Source of the DNA: Acanthococcus lagerstroemiae
Lineage: Eukaryota; Arthropoda; Insecta; Hemiptera; Eriococcidae
Reading direction: 5' to 3'
Assembly (NCBI GenBank): GCA_031841125.1
Contig: CM063107.1
Location: forward strand, 66,599,814-66,663,813
Length of the DNA: 64,000 bases
Part shown: positions 32,163 through 42,371 of the stretch, one piece after another
Numbering within the stretch: position 1 is the first letter of the stretch
How the letters are laid out: each line of letters begins with the position of its first letter
Notes under the pieces: generated by a model
Seen by the model: the letters and a program-made list of their open reading frames with translations, nothing else
Told to the model about the DNA's origin: nothing
Databases searched by the model: none
Made by a program: the position numbers and the translations under genes

Positions 32163-33038
32163 ATGTCAGTAAAGGCTAAATTTCACTTTGCGTGCGAAGA
32201 ATCTGCCAAAAGTTCGAAATCCAATGTTCGGACTGTTAAGTCTATATCTCTTGAAGGTCAATCTTCAGTTTATCGCTTCCCAGAGGACTGCCAAGCAATC
32301 TCCGCACACGTAGAGCTGGCGAATATATTAATAGTCAAAAATGTTATTTCACAACTAAACGTCCGTGGAAAGATTCGTAGAATATGGGTTACAATGGATG
32401 CAGAGACCGCCAAAATCTACGTCGATTCGGATGGTAACGTATGCTTCCGTGGTACATATTTGGACGAAATTGTCGATCATTCACATGAGTCGTTTGCACC
32501 AACTTTAGAGCAGAAGAAGCACTCTTCAATAAAGTCAATAACAAAGGACATGGTGATCGAAAATTTCGTCGGAAAGACACAGAACGCGGCCACATGGATA
32601 ACGCAGTTTGAAAAAGAGTGTACCCGACTGGATATCCCGGGGAATCGTTTCGTGGAGGTCATTCGCTTATTTTTAGAGGGAGCTGCCAACGACTGGTACA
32701 GCATCAACCTTAAGCTGATTGGAAATGAAGAACCATGGGACACGTGGAAAGCTAGCTTTCTAGAATCATTTGGGCCGAAGGGCTGGAATGAGGTAATGTC
32801 TGCATTCACGTTCCGCTATATTAAAGGTTCGCTCGCCGAATACGCGTTGAAAAAAATTAATTTAATGTTAGAGGCAGATTCGTCGCTTTCAGCTCAAACT
32901 CGTGTTAATCTTGTGGTTATTGGGCTGCCGGCTACTGTTAGAGATAACTTGGACCGTGCCTCTATTGAGACACAAGGAAACCTGCTCTCGGAGTTGAATA
33001 ACTTAGAACATTTAGTTAACAAAAAAAAATGGAAATAA
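32163..33038 (+). CDS. Retrotransposon gag-like protein
   Basis: The 291-residue frame contains the retrotransposon gag core in its second half: TQNAATWITQFEKECTRL, RLFLEGAANDWYSINLKL, and DTWKASFLESFGPKGW. This resembles capsid regions of Ty3/gypsy-class elements. After the stop, another frame reads RQCTLCEKAGYPFRFHA then CWNNPDNP, a Cys/His cluster that would be the nucleic-acid binding tail, so there is a frameshift in the AAAAAAAA run at 33020. No protease or polymerase follows. It is an orphan gag, either a relic or a co-opted gene. Confidence 0.7.
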   Translation: MSVKAKFHFACEESAKSSKSNVRTVKSISLEGQSSVYRFPEDCQAISAHVELANILIVKNVISQLNVRGKIRRIWVTMDAETAKIYVDSDGNVCFRGTYLDEIVDHSHESFAPTLEQKKHSSIKSITKDMVIENFVGKTQNAATWITQFEKECTRLDIPGNRFVEVIRLFLEGAANDWYSINLKLIGNEEPWDTWKASFLESFGPKGWNEVMSAFTFRYIKGSLAEYALKKINLMLEADSSLSAQTRVNLVVIGLPATVRDNLDRASIETQGNLLSELNNLEHLVNKKKWK

Positions 33039-34218
33039 TTGGCTTAGTAGTAAGATAGGAAGCTCGGAAACAGATAGTTTTAAGAAAGGTGGTAAGAGGC
33101 AGTGCACTCTCTGTGAAAAAGCTGGTTATCCATTTCGATTTCACGCACCTTCTGTGTGTTGGAACAATCCGGATAATCCGGAAAGTAAACATGACTTGTT
33201 GGATAACTCAATTCTTTTTTATTTCTGGAAATTTGAAAATTTCTCCACAAGAATTTTGACGGCCGATTTAAAATGTAGAATGGAAAATCAAAAAAATTAT
33301 GTATAGGTACATATTTTGCATTTTTGCGCATATTACACGGGGTGTTCCATGAAAGTCCCCCCCCCCTGTTTTTTGAGGAACCGATGGGCAGATTTTCCCG
33401 GGACGAAAATTATTTTCCAGTCGTAAAGTCTAATTTCTCATGAGCTTAGAAAATTGTCTCCCCCTTTCACGGGGGGCTGGAACCTACCACCAATTTCGGA
33501 ATCTTAAATAGGAAGATATGCCTTTATGCACCTCGTTGGAAAGGCCATTTTTACTCCAAAATACGAATCCGTCGAAAAAATCAAAATTTGTCAATTTTGG
33601 GGGGCAAGGCGCCTAGAGATGACCAAAATCCACCCAGAATCAAAGTGTGGTGACCTATCAAACGAACTATCGAAAATGGGGGTCTCCAGGTCGCTGATTT
33701 CGAATATTGCCTTATTTGCCAGATTTGACTAACCCAGGGGGCAGAACATTCAAAAATTTGGGGCAGAAGGGGTTATTTTACAGGTTTTTCATTTTCGCTG
33801 ATACAGTGTCTTTATGCACCTTGTTGGAAAAGCCTCTCTCCTCCCCCCCCCTCCCACAAAGTAGAATCCGTGAAAAAATTTTGAAATTCGTCAATTTTGG
33901 GGGGCGAGGGAGCCTAGAGATTATCAAAATCCGACCGGAATTAAAGTGTGATGACCTATCAAACGAACTATCAAAAAGGGGGTTTTCTAGGTCGCTGATT
34001 TCGAATAATTGCCTTATTTTTCCGATTTAACCCGTTTTAGAGTTTTAAAATCCAAATTTTTAACCTAAAATTGGTTCCATTATTCACAAATTTTTGACTT
34101 TCTGAATGCAGATTATTAAAGTGGCTTCATGCACATCGTTGAATAGGAAACTTCCTCCGGAGTATGAATTCGTGAAAAAAATTTCAAAATTTATCAAGTT
34201 TGGGGGTAAGGGGCCCAG

Positions 34219-34288
34219 AGATTTTTTTTTAAAAGATGGTATTTATAGTGCCGCCCGACAGCCCACCGGCCAATTAGGGGACGACACT

Positions 34289-34323
<35 letters not shown>

Positions 34324-35095
34324 TACAACAATAATAAAATTTTATATCCAGCCGTGAGTGACCACACCCCCGCCTCCCCCACTCAACCCCGCACTGCCCC
34401 CCCCGCCCATGCAAAAAATGTTCGGTTTCGGCAAGGGACCACTAAAAACCTCTATTGTCCTTTCTGTACATTTCTGTTAACGCGTTTACTGTTCTTTTTT
34501 TGTATTTTTCTTTACTTTCAAAAAAAATGTCGATTTCTGGATCTATATTAGTCAGTGTGTTATAGAGTTTCATGGATTTATTCAGCGGCAATAAACTGCG
34601 ATGGACTGTACGGCATTGCTCTACCTGAAAGAGAGATCGCGTTCGACAGGTTCTAGTTGGAGCGTATAAATTTATTCTTTCCAGAAGAAAGGGGGGGGTC
34701 AAGCTTTGCACATAATATATCTCTAAGCAGTATCATTAGGGCTAAGTCCCTCCTTATTCTCAATGTTGTTATTTCGTATCCAAGAACCAGTTCTGTGTAT
34801 GATATGGAATAATCGTAGTAACCAAAATCTCTATAGTACAGGTATTTTAAAAAGCGTTTTTGTATACGTTCTAGCGTTTTTATTTGTTCCTCCGCCGCCG
34901 GATGCCATACTACACTAGCGAAATCCAAATGCGACCTTACTAGGGTGAAGAACAAGACCTTAAGGGTAGAAACATTCCTGAAGTACCTTGTGTACCTTAG
35001 CATCGCGCCCATACTGCGGTTCGCCTTGCTTGAAATTCCTTGTATCTGCCGTTTGTAATGAAGATCATTTTGGAGGATTACACCTAAATCTCTAA
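34219..35095 (-). pseudogene. 5'-truncated LINE (RT C-terminus) inside the long-armed element
   Basis: Minus strand: MLRYTRYFRNVSTLKVLF, LVRSHLDFASVVWHPAAE and QIKTLERIQKRFLKYLYY, then after a G-run (34691) another frame reads LLPLNKSMKLYNTLTNID and RTVNALTEMYRKDNRGF to a stop. This is the end of a Jockey/CR1-like polymerase ORF. The 3' tail ends in poly(A) (T run at 34220-34228 on plus). It interrupts a third arm-type subunit: GGCCCAGAGAT before it and AGATGACCGAAAG after it. Confidence 0.75.
34288..34325. repeat. (AAT)n microsatellite
   Basis: About a dozen uninterrupted AAT triplets, within the 3' region of the LINE tail. Confidence 0.9.
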
Positions 35096-35129
35096 GATGA
35101 CCGAAAGTCGTCCAAAATTAAAGTACGGG

Positions 35130-35600
35130 AGGAATTTTTTATGGGAACTCGGGAACAATCTCCGATAAATTTTAAGGAATTTTATCGGAAATTGTTGGAA
35201 ACTAATTTTTCCCAACAATTTCTGTTGGAATTCCTTTAAAATTTATCGGAGATTTTTCCCGAGTTCCAAGAAATTCCTTAAAAATTATTGGGGAATTTTC
35301 CAACATTTCAGAAGAAATTCTTTGGAAATTATTGGAATTTTTTTCAACAATTTCCGATAAAATTCCTTACAATTTATCGGAGATTCCTCCGGAGTTCCAA
35401 TGAAATTCTTTAAAAATTATCAGAGATTTTTCCTGGGTATTTACCAGAAATACTTCCAAAATTATCGAAACATTTTCTTGAAGAATTTTGATGAAATTTC
35501 TTGGAAATCATTGGAAATTTTTTCTACAGATTTCCGATCAGATTCTTCGGACGTTATCGGAATTTTTTCCAAAAATTTCCGATGAAATTTCGTACAAATC
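35130..35600. repeat. Tandem AATTCCTTAAAATTTATCGG-type repeat
   Basis: Short diverged units of about 60 bp repeat ATTTATCGGAGATT, TTCCCGAGTTCC and GGAATTTTTTCCAACA in alternate orientation, giving many short palindromes. No coding meaning. Confidence 0.65.
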
Positions 35601-36905
35601 ATTTGGAATCAGCGACCTCGAAAACCCCCTTTTCGATAGTATGTTTGCTAGGTCATGATTAGAGCACGGATTTCGTGGCATTTTTCAGATTAGTTGCATG
35701 AGGGCGGAAGGATTGGGCGTGAAAGGTAAGCACGTTTTAGGATTGGGGAGGCTAGGGAAAAAAATTTTTTTGCCGAAAATGCCAAAAACCGGTATGAATG
35801 CCAGAATTAGATAAAATGCCAAATACGACCAATATCAACAAAGAAATCCTTGTATGCATAAAAGAACGGAAAAAATGACATATTTCTCACGATGAGTACG
35901 AAAATTTCGAGATACAACGTGCAACATGGTAACATACTTCGGATTCATTGTAACAGGACTCGGTAGGCAGGCATATGCAAGAATGTTGATAAATAGAGAT
36001 TGATAAAGAAAAACGATTTAACTTCAACTGCGAACGGTATCAATTGTCAAATATTTTTCAAGGGCATATGACCTTAATCGTTGGTCCAAATAAACAAATT
36101 GAAAGAAAAAAAATTATCTATTGCTCAAATACACAATTTTCCACTTTTACTCAAAATTTTTGTGATTTTTTTTCGTCCCAAATAATGCCAATTTTTGAAT
36201 TTTAATAGCCAAAACTCAGTGAATAATGAAACCAATTTTAGGTTAAAAATTTGGATTTTAAAACTCTAAAACGGGTTAAATCGGAAAAATAAGGCAATTA
36301 TTCGAAATCAGCGACCTAGAAAACCCCCTTTTTGATAGTTCGTTTGATAGGTCATTACACTTTGATTCTGGGCGGATTTTGGTCATCTGTAGGCCCCTCT
36401 CCCCCCAAAATTGACGAATTTCAAAATTTTTTCACGGATTCTACTTTTGGGGGGAAAGAGGCCTTTCCAACAAGGTGCATAAAGACACTGTATCAGCGAA
36501 AATGAAAAACATTTAAAATAACCTCTTCTGCCTCAAATTTTTGAATGTTCTGCCCCCTGGTTTAGTCAAATCGGAAAATAAGGCAATATTCGAAATCAGC
36601 GACCTGGAAAACCCAATTTTCGATAGTTCGTTTGATAGGTCACCACACTTTGATTCTTGGTGAATTTTGGTCATCTCTAGGCTCCTTGCCCCCCAAAATT
36701 GACAAATTTTGATTTTTTTCCGACGGATTCGTATTTTGGGTAAATGGCCGTTGGTGGTAGGTTCCAGCCTCCCGTGAAAGGGGAGAACATTTTTTAAGCT
36801 CAGGAGAAACTAGACTTTACGACCGGAAAATCATTTTCGTCCCGGGAAGATCTGCCCATCGGTTCCTGAAAAAACGAGGGGGGGGACTTTCGTGGAACAC
36901 CCTGT

Positions 36906-39084
36906 ATGTGTGCGTATATTTCGTCTTTTTTTAGCGCGTATAAATCCGCTCATAACCAATTATTTATGCCCGAAAATATTATCTGATTGCTAAACAGAAT
37001 AGCGTATTTACGGGGAATTGAGTATGCAATTTCATACACACACGTGCACAAATGGCGATGAGAAATGCAGGGTGTGAAAAGATGCTCCCACCGTAATCTG
37101 GTCGAATTAGACGTGGAATGGATGAAATTGCCGTTAAAGATTCCTTTCTCGTGAATGTGTTTGGAATGGTCCCCTTGTGATTCCTAAAGACCTGAGACAG
37201 GTGTACTTCATCCCCGAGGGGGCAGAAGGTCCCATAATTTTCAACTTTCCCGAATTTTTTTGAGGAAGATGCTAAATAGGAGAGAAATGAGAACGGGGAC
37301 GAATCATAAAAAGGTTCTTTGAAATGTTTTCCAAGTATGATAAGGGCGGCACAATGAGGAGTTCAGAATAACCCTCTTTGTCGTTGATTATTTACACGGG
37401 CCGTATAGGAGGAAGCGCAGAATTTTAGGGGCTGTAAGGATTTCACCGAGCTCTGAAAATTAAAAGGGAGGAAATTATCCGAGAATCTACTTTTTAACGT
37501 TTGCACCCTTAGATTTCTACGAATGTTTTCGTCCTACCTACCCCAACCCTTGAGTGACTCAAGATCAATATTGTGTGCTTTTGTATTTTTTATGAATTTT
37601 TAAAGTATTTCATTCATGAAACTTTCAAATTGAAATCGAGGTATGTTTCAGGGGGTATTCAAGGTCGATGAATCTAATTTCGGTGTTGGTTTTTGCCAAA
37701 AATGAAAATTGTGTATCCCAAAGGCGGGGTTTAAGGTTATAAAGGTTAACTGTGTACCTGTCTTCAACAGTGTAATACCCAGGGATGCGGAGGACTCAAA
37801 ATTTGGGGGGGGGGGAATGAACAAATTCAATGTAGGTATTATTTTTCTAGGTTCTTCAAGTTGCTGAGATCATTTCTGACATTCATTTGACTTTATCTTC
37901 AACACTGTGGTGCTCAGTGGTGAGGCGAGACTCAACATTTGATCACAAATGCAATATAAGTCTTGGTTCCAAGGTTCTTGAGTCGCTGAAATCATTTCTG
38001 ACATCCAAATAAGTTATTCCGTCATTCGATAGGTTAGAGCTTATCTTGGGTAGCTGTGTGAAAATTTCATTACCTGAATGAGAAGAGTATGTCCGTAAAC
38101 ACATTTTGCAAGATAATCGCATTGCAAGTTTTTATCACAGATACGTCTACATGCTGTGACCAGGGCTGGCATACCGGAAAATCTTTTTGTTCCGGTCAGA
38201 CCTATAACCGGAACAAAATGTTTTGGTTATGGTTCTTCCGTTAGTACAAAATAATTTCGTTCCGGTTCCGTTACGTTATGTACCCGTTACACTCAGTATC
38301 TTAAAATGATTCTAGAACTGCCGTGACAGGTTCTGTAGTTTTTGTTCATATGTGTTTTATCCTGATTCATGCAGTAAAATATTATAAATTTGTTGGAGCT
38401 AGTAAGTGGGTAGTGGCACTGAGCCTTGAGGCAGTGCACTGTGTACCGTGCCTCTCAGAAAGCTGAAGCTCTACTACACTTTTTTGTATGTGCAGATCAA
38501 TGACTCGATGTGTAGTATCATTGCATTCTAGGACATGTGACTTATGAATGAGTATTTTGGTCATCTTGGAACTTCGGAAGTTCTTCTGTTCTAGTGCTGC
38601 CTTGATATGTATAGCTCGTGGTTCTATGGAAAATGGAAGTTCGAGTTTATTTCTGAGTGTGGTGACTGGTGAGTGGTGACTGGTTCGGTGCCAATAACCC
38701 TTTTGAATGGGATGATGGGAATGTGATGGAGATGTTGAAGTTTTTTAAGTTTTGTGGCTATTTATATTTTGGTTGTTTTTGCAATGAACTTTCAGTTTGT
38801 TTTGATATTTTTAATTTCAAGCAAACGTTTCAAATTACGTACATTTTGTTCAGATGAAAGTAGAATCTCAAAATGTTCTGAAGACATAGGAGATAGGACA
38901 ATAGCAATTTGAAAATCAAAGAATCAACCTGCCAGGTACCAACTGCCAGGATACCAGATTAGAAGTTGGCTGATAACATTTGATAATATTCAGGGGCGAA
39001 ACTATAGGGGGTGGGGATCGAACCCCCCATAATTTAGCAGTCGGCAAATTTTAAGACTGTTCAATTGAGCCCCCCCCCCCAATA
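36906..39084. other. No gene; minor duplications
   Basis: Two diverged copies of a block with AGGTTCTT..AAGTTGCTGAGATCA and ATCATTTCTGACAT lie near 37850 and 37968. The part at 39000-39084 is a dispersed repeat (GGCGAAACTATAGGGGGT, ATCGAACCCCCCATAATTT) into which the copia element jumped. Confidence 0.5.
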
Positions 39085-39089
39085 ATTTG

Positions 39090-39324
39090 TGTTGAGTTGG
39101 TAACACTGTTACCGATATATGGTATGCGCTCTACGATAGTACGACGCCCCGTTAGTATTTCGTCTGAGGACGTTGAGCTTAGATCCCGAGTACGGAAGCG
39201 GTCCGCCGATGTATATTGCGTTTATTCAATTACACGTTTCGAAGTTACACTTGTGTTTAATTACTGCGTGCATCTCTACGATTGTTGGTGTTCAATGACG
39301 ACGACAAGAAGCTCAGCTTCAACA
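39090..39324 (+). repeat. copia 5' LTR
   Basis: Starts TGTTGAGTTGG and ends CTTCAACA, with TG/CA ends. It should contain the promoter; no TATA box is obvious. The following GGTTATGTCAGCCCAG partly resembles the initiator-tRNA-Met internal primer site used by Drosophila copia, which is a tentative reading. Confidence 0.95.
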
Positions 39325-40803
39325 GGTTATGTCAGCCCAGAGCACGCATTTCCAATGCGCCGATGGTCGTAAGTCAGTTATACCCGGGTCAATTAATTAA
39401 TTAATTAAAATGAGCGCTCATCATAAAGTAGTTTAATTAATACACCGACCAGCGGACATTCGTGTTTCGCTGAAACTACTCGTAGTGCATGCATCTCACG
39501 TGAGATTAAATATAAGGCCTTTGCATGGTGCACCATATATAAATCCTACCACGTGTACGTACTAACAAATTCCTATAGGTAATTGCAGCAAAGTATCGAT
39601 CTAGCTAATCGATAGCCGTAAGTTAAATTGATCGCGATCCGTTGTTCAAAGATTCCGAAAGTTGGTTATTTATTAACCTAATTAGCGTATGTTCGATGCC
39701 GAAGGTCATTTGGGACGAATTTGTGCCGAAAGGCCCGTTGGTTAAAATATCGACTCCGTTGTGAAAATTGATTCCGTAAGAATTTGGGTCTGATATTCGT
39801 AAGTTCGATTTTGAATCGATAATAAATTGTTCCGAAGGCTAGCAAATTTATTTTGAACAATCGAGCGTAAATTGCTCATGCTTGCAAGCGCACACGAGGT
39901 TACCGCTGCTGCCGGTATTCCATCACGCCGTTTTCCCATACCAAAATCGCCACATTCGAGACCGTACGCACAAGGTTGAAAGGTTAAAATTCGTTGACCG
40001 AATCGTAGTTGTAGTGGTACAAATCAAATCCATACTCACAAGTCTACACGCACACTAGCAGAATAGGCCGCACCGTACTGACTCATTACGCCGGTCCGTC
40101 GTATGCCAAACCGATACCGTACCACTACCGAAGGCAAGTCGAAACTTGCACTCGCTGTATACACTCGCACAGTCACCGAAGATGAGTCAATGAAAACGAA
40201 AACGAAAACGAAATGAGAGACCATGCCGTCAACCAGCATGAAATCCATCGATGAGTGCGAAACAGCCGAACCGATAAGTTGCGACCGTAAGAAAGTACCT
40301 TAAACCCAGTTATAGCAACGCCATTTGGATTGAAAAACATCGCACGCATGCGAACGAAGCTAGCAGCCTGAAGCAAACCGGCTTGCCGAACTTGATTCCG
40401 AATAAGGTACCTTATGTATCCGTTGTTAAAGCCGTTTTTCCTTGGCTTGGTAGGGTTGCTCGTAACATGTTGCTCACAACACACCGCAAATACGAAAACC
40501 AGTATCCACGCGGTGCGGGTAAAGGGAAATCTGCCGTTATGACGCGCGTCAAGCGCACCACGTTGCTACAGTCCGTTTACTCTCGCCACGAATTAAGACC
40601 GTCCGTGATTTTCCGAAAGTTCGCCGCGTGCTCCGATTAGTGCTAAAAATTAAACCAAGGTGCAATTAAGTTTCCGATAGTTTCGTAAGTCGCCTTGAAG
40701 CAAAACTTCAGTACCTTTTTTAAGGGAGGAGGTTTTGATAACCGTTTTCGAAAAGTGAACCCGAAGTTAGTAAAATTTTGAGCGCGTTCGTTGTTTGTGC
40801 GGC

Positions 40804-40972
40804 ATGACCGAAGCCGAAGTTGATATCACGTTTTTGCTTTACTTGGAGACGGCATTCGCTGAAAAGGCTTTTGGTACCAATCTCAGCCGAGAGGACGAAA
40901 AGGCAATCCGACAGATCTCGCCCGATAAAATCGAAATCCGAAAATTAGCAACCGACGAAATATTTACATTCT
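40804..40972 (+). CDS. Candidate spliced leader exon of copia gag
   Basis: ATG-initiated frame of 56 codons plus one base, reading MTEAEVDITFLLYLETAF and ending DEIFTF. It stops right after a consensus donor GTAAGT (40973). The nearest upstream AG of gag (CTATGTGCAG, ending 42369) would join it as TAT ATG GAT, in frame with the gag start. The intron would be 1397 bp, with CTAAT-like branch sequence near 42343. Splicing is inferred only. Confidence 0.35.
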
Positions 40973-41994
40973 GTAAGTAAACATTGCGTACTATACGGCT
41001 CGTAAACACATGTGCGATTTGGTAACGGTTCTCCCAAGTCTCTCTGGGATATCTTAAAGTACTTTGGCCAATTCCTCACGTTAGTTTCCGAAAGAATTCG
41101 AAAGTCTGTACAGTCGAAAGTTTAATATTGAGGAAAATTCGTTTGACTACTGCATAGTGGGTAATGCATAGTCACTGGTATACCAAACCCATCCACGCCG
41201 CGTTGTTCGTGTGTAGCAAATAAATAAAACGACAACAAGTGGTTGGTAGGCGACTCCACACCAAATTTTCTGCTAATTGGTGGCCTAAATTCCTAAATAA
41301 AATCCACGTGGAAGGCATAGTGATTCCGACAGTCTGCATGCCGTTCAATTCGGATCCAGAAATCGAGGATAGAGGCGGTTCAAATCCGTGCCTATTCCGT
41401 TAGTTTCGAAATGATCCTAGGGGTTCAATTCCGCCTAGTTTCCGTTGTGCGATGGTCAAGTGGTTCAATTCCTGACTTGATACCGAAAATAAACTATTGC
41501 CATGGAGTCGTGCTCGTTCTAAAGTACACGGAACTTGCATCCTTCTAGTACCTTGTTCGAAATTGTAGTTGAGTCCGCTCGTTTTCGTTTCAAAGTCTAG
41601 ACCCGATCGCTCATGACTAAAACAAGTATGGTTGGCTGATTCCGAAAAGTTTAAGCCCGTAGTAAAGGTCCGAAAATTCTAGTATCGAAAAAGTAAAGCT
41701 ATTGCAGTACCTTCTGCACTCAGTTTCGTATCAAACTAGTCGTTGTGTTCGCGCGTATCTTGGTCAGACTAAGATCCGTAAGGATGGACGTTTTGATTTC
41801 TCCTAAGATCACGTTGTGTCCGCGGAAGTCAAGGGAGTTAATTCAAAAATTCCAAATTGTTAAGTCATGGGGTGAATAGCGATCTAAAATGTGTAGTGCT
41901 CTCATGCCTGATCAGCTGAGGCGCGCACGCGGGACTCGAGAAAAGTGTTTCGTATCCTGGTATTTGGCGGAGACACTGTGTGTTTTGATTCCGA

Positions 41995-42075
41995 AGTGCA
42001 AAGTATTGAATCCGTTGTAAAAGTGCAAAGTATTGAATCCGTTGTAAAAGTGCAAAGTATTGAATCCGTTGAATG
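41995..42075 (+). repeat. Triplicated 27-bp unit
   Basis: Three consecutive copies of AGTGCAAAGTATTGAATCCG plus TTGTAAA within the copia leader. The third is cut short. Confidence 0.9.
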
Positions 42076-42371
42076 TTACCGAAGTTTTTCGAAAAGACCT
42101 TTTTATTTATAAACACACCAGTGCACCACGAACACGTTCTCGTAGTCGTAACCGCAATTCGTTGCATATTTTGGTAGTCGAAAGTAAATTTAGAAATTCT
42201 ACCCGCAGTTAAATTCGAAAGTTTTCTCAAATGATTTGGCACATTTTGGGAATAAGCAACGAACCTATCCTATCTCGCACATGAAATCCAATTGGTCACA
42301 CGTTTCACGCGTGTTATACGTTTCGTGTTAGTAGACTTAATTCTAATTTAGAGTTCCGTCTATGTGCAGAT

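Larger units (their letters stand above)
33335..36905. mobile_element. 3.6-kb element with inverted arms of about 0.7 kb
   Basis: The left arm (33335 to about 34090) and right arm (about 36215-36905) are inverted copies. Outside-in, the left begins GGGGTGTTCCATGAAAGTCC, the right AGGGTGTTCCACGAAAGTCC, and the match runs through GAACCGATGGGCAGA, TTCCAGCC, GACCTATCAAACGAACTATC and CTAAAACGGGTTAAATCGG. Each arm is itself made of diverged subunits of about 300 bp (CTTTATGCACCTCGTTGGAA, GTCGCTGATTTCGAAT). The interior contains a LINE tail and an AATTTATCGGAGA-type tandem repeat. No transposase was recognised and no target duplication is certain. Confidence 0.8.
39325..42371 (+). other. copia 5' leader, 3 kb
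   Basis: No long ORF. It is rich in TTCCGAA/CCGAAAG words and carries three direct copies of a 27-bp unit (AGTGCAAAGTATTGAATCCG) at about 41995-42075. A short ORF at 40804-40980 ends at a consensus donor and could be an alternative first coding exon. Confidence 0.7.

Noticed and set aside
38160..38320. Possible hAT end (CAGGGCTGGCATACCGGAAA)
   Set aside because: No matching inverted end or target duplication was found in the window.
40036..40640. ORFs on both strands in the copia leader
   Set aside because: No domain, overlapping antisense frames, and no transmembrane or env-like features.
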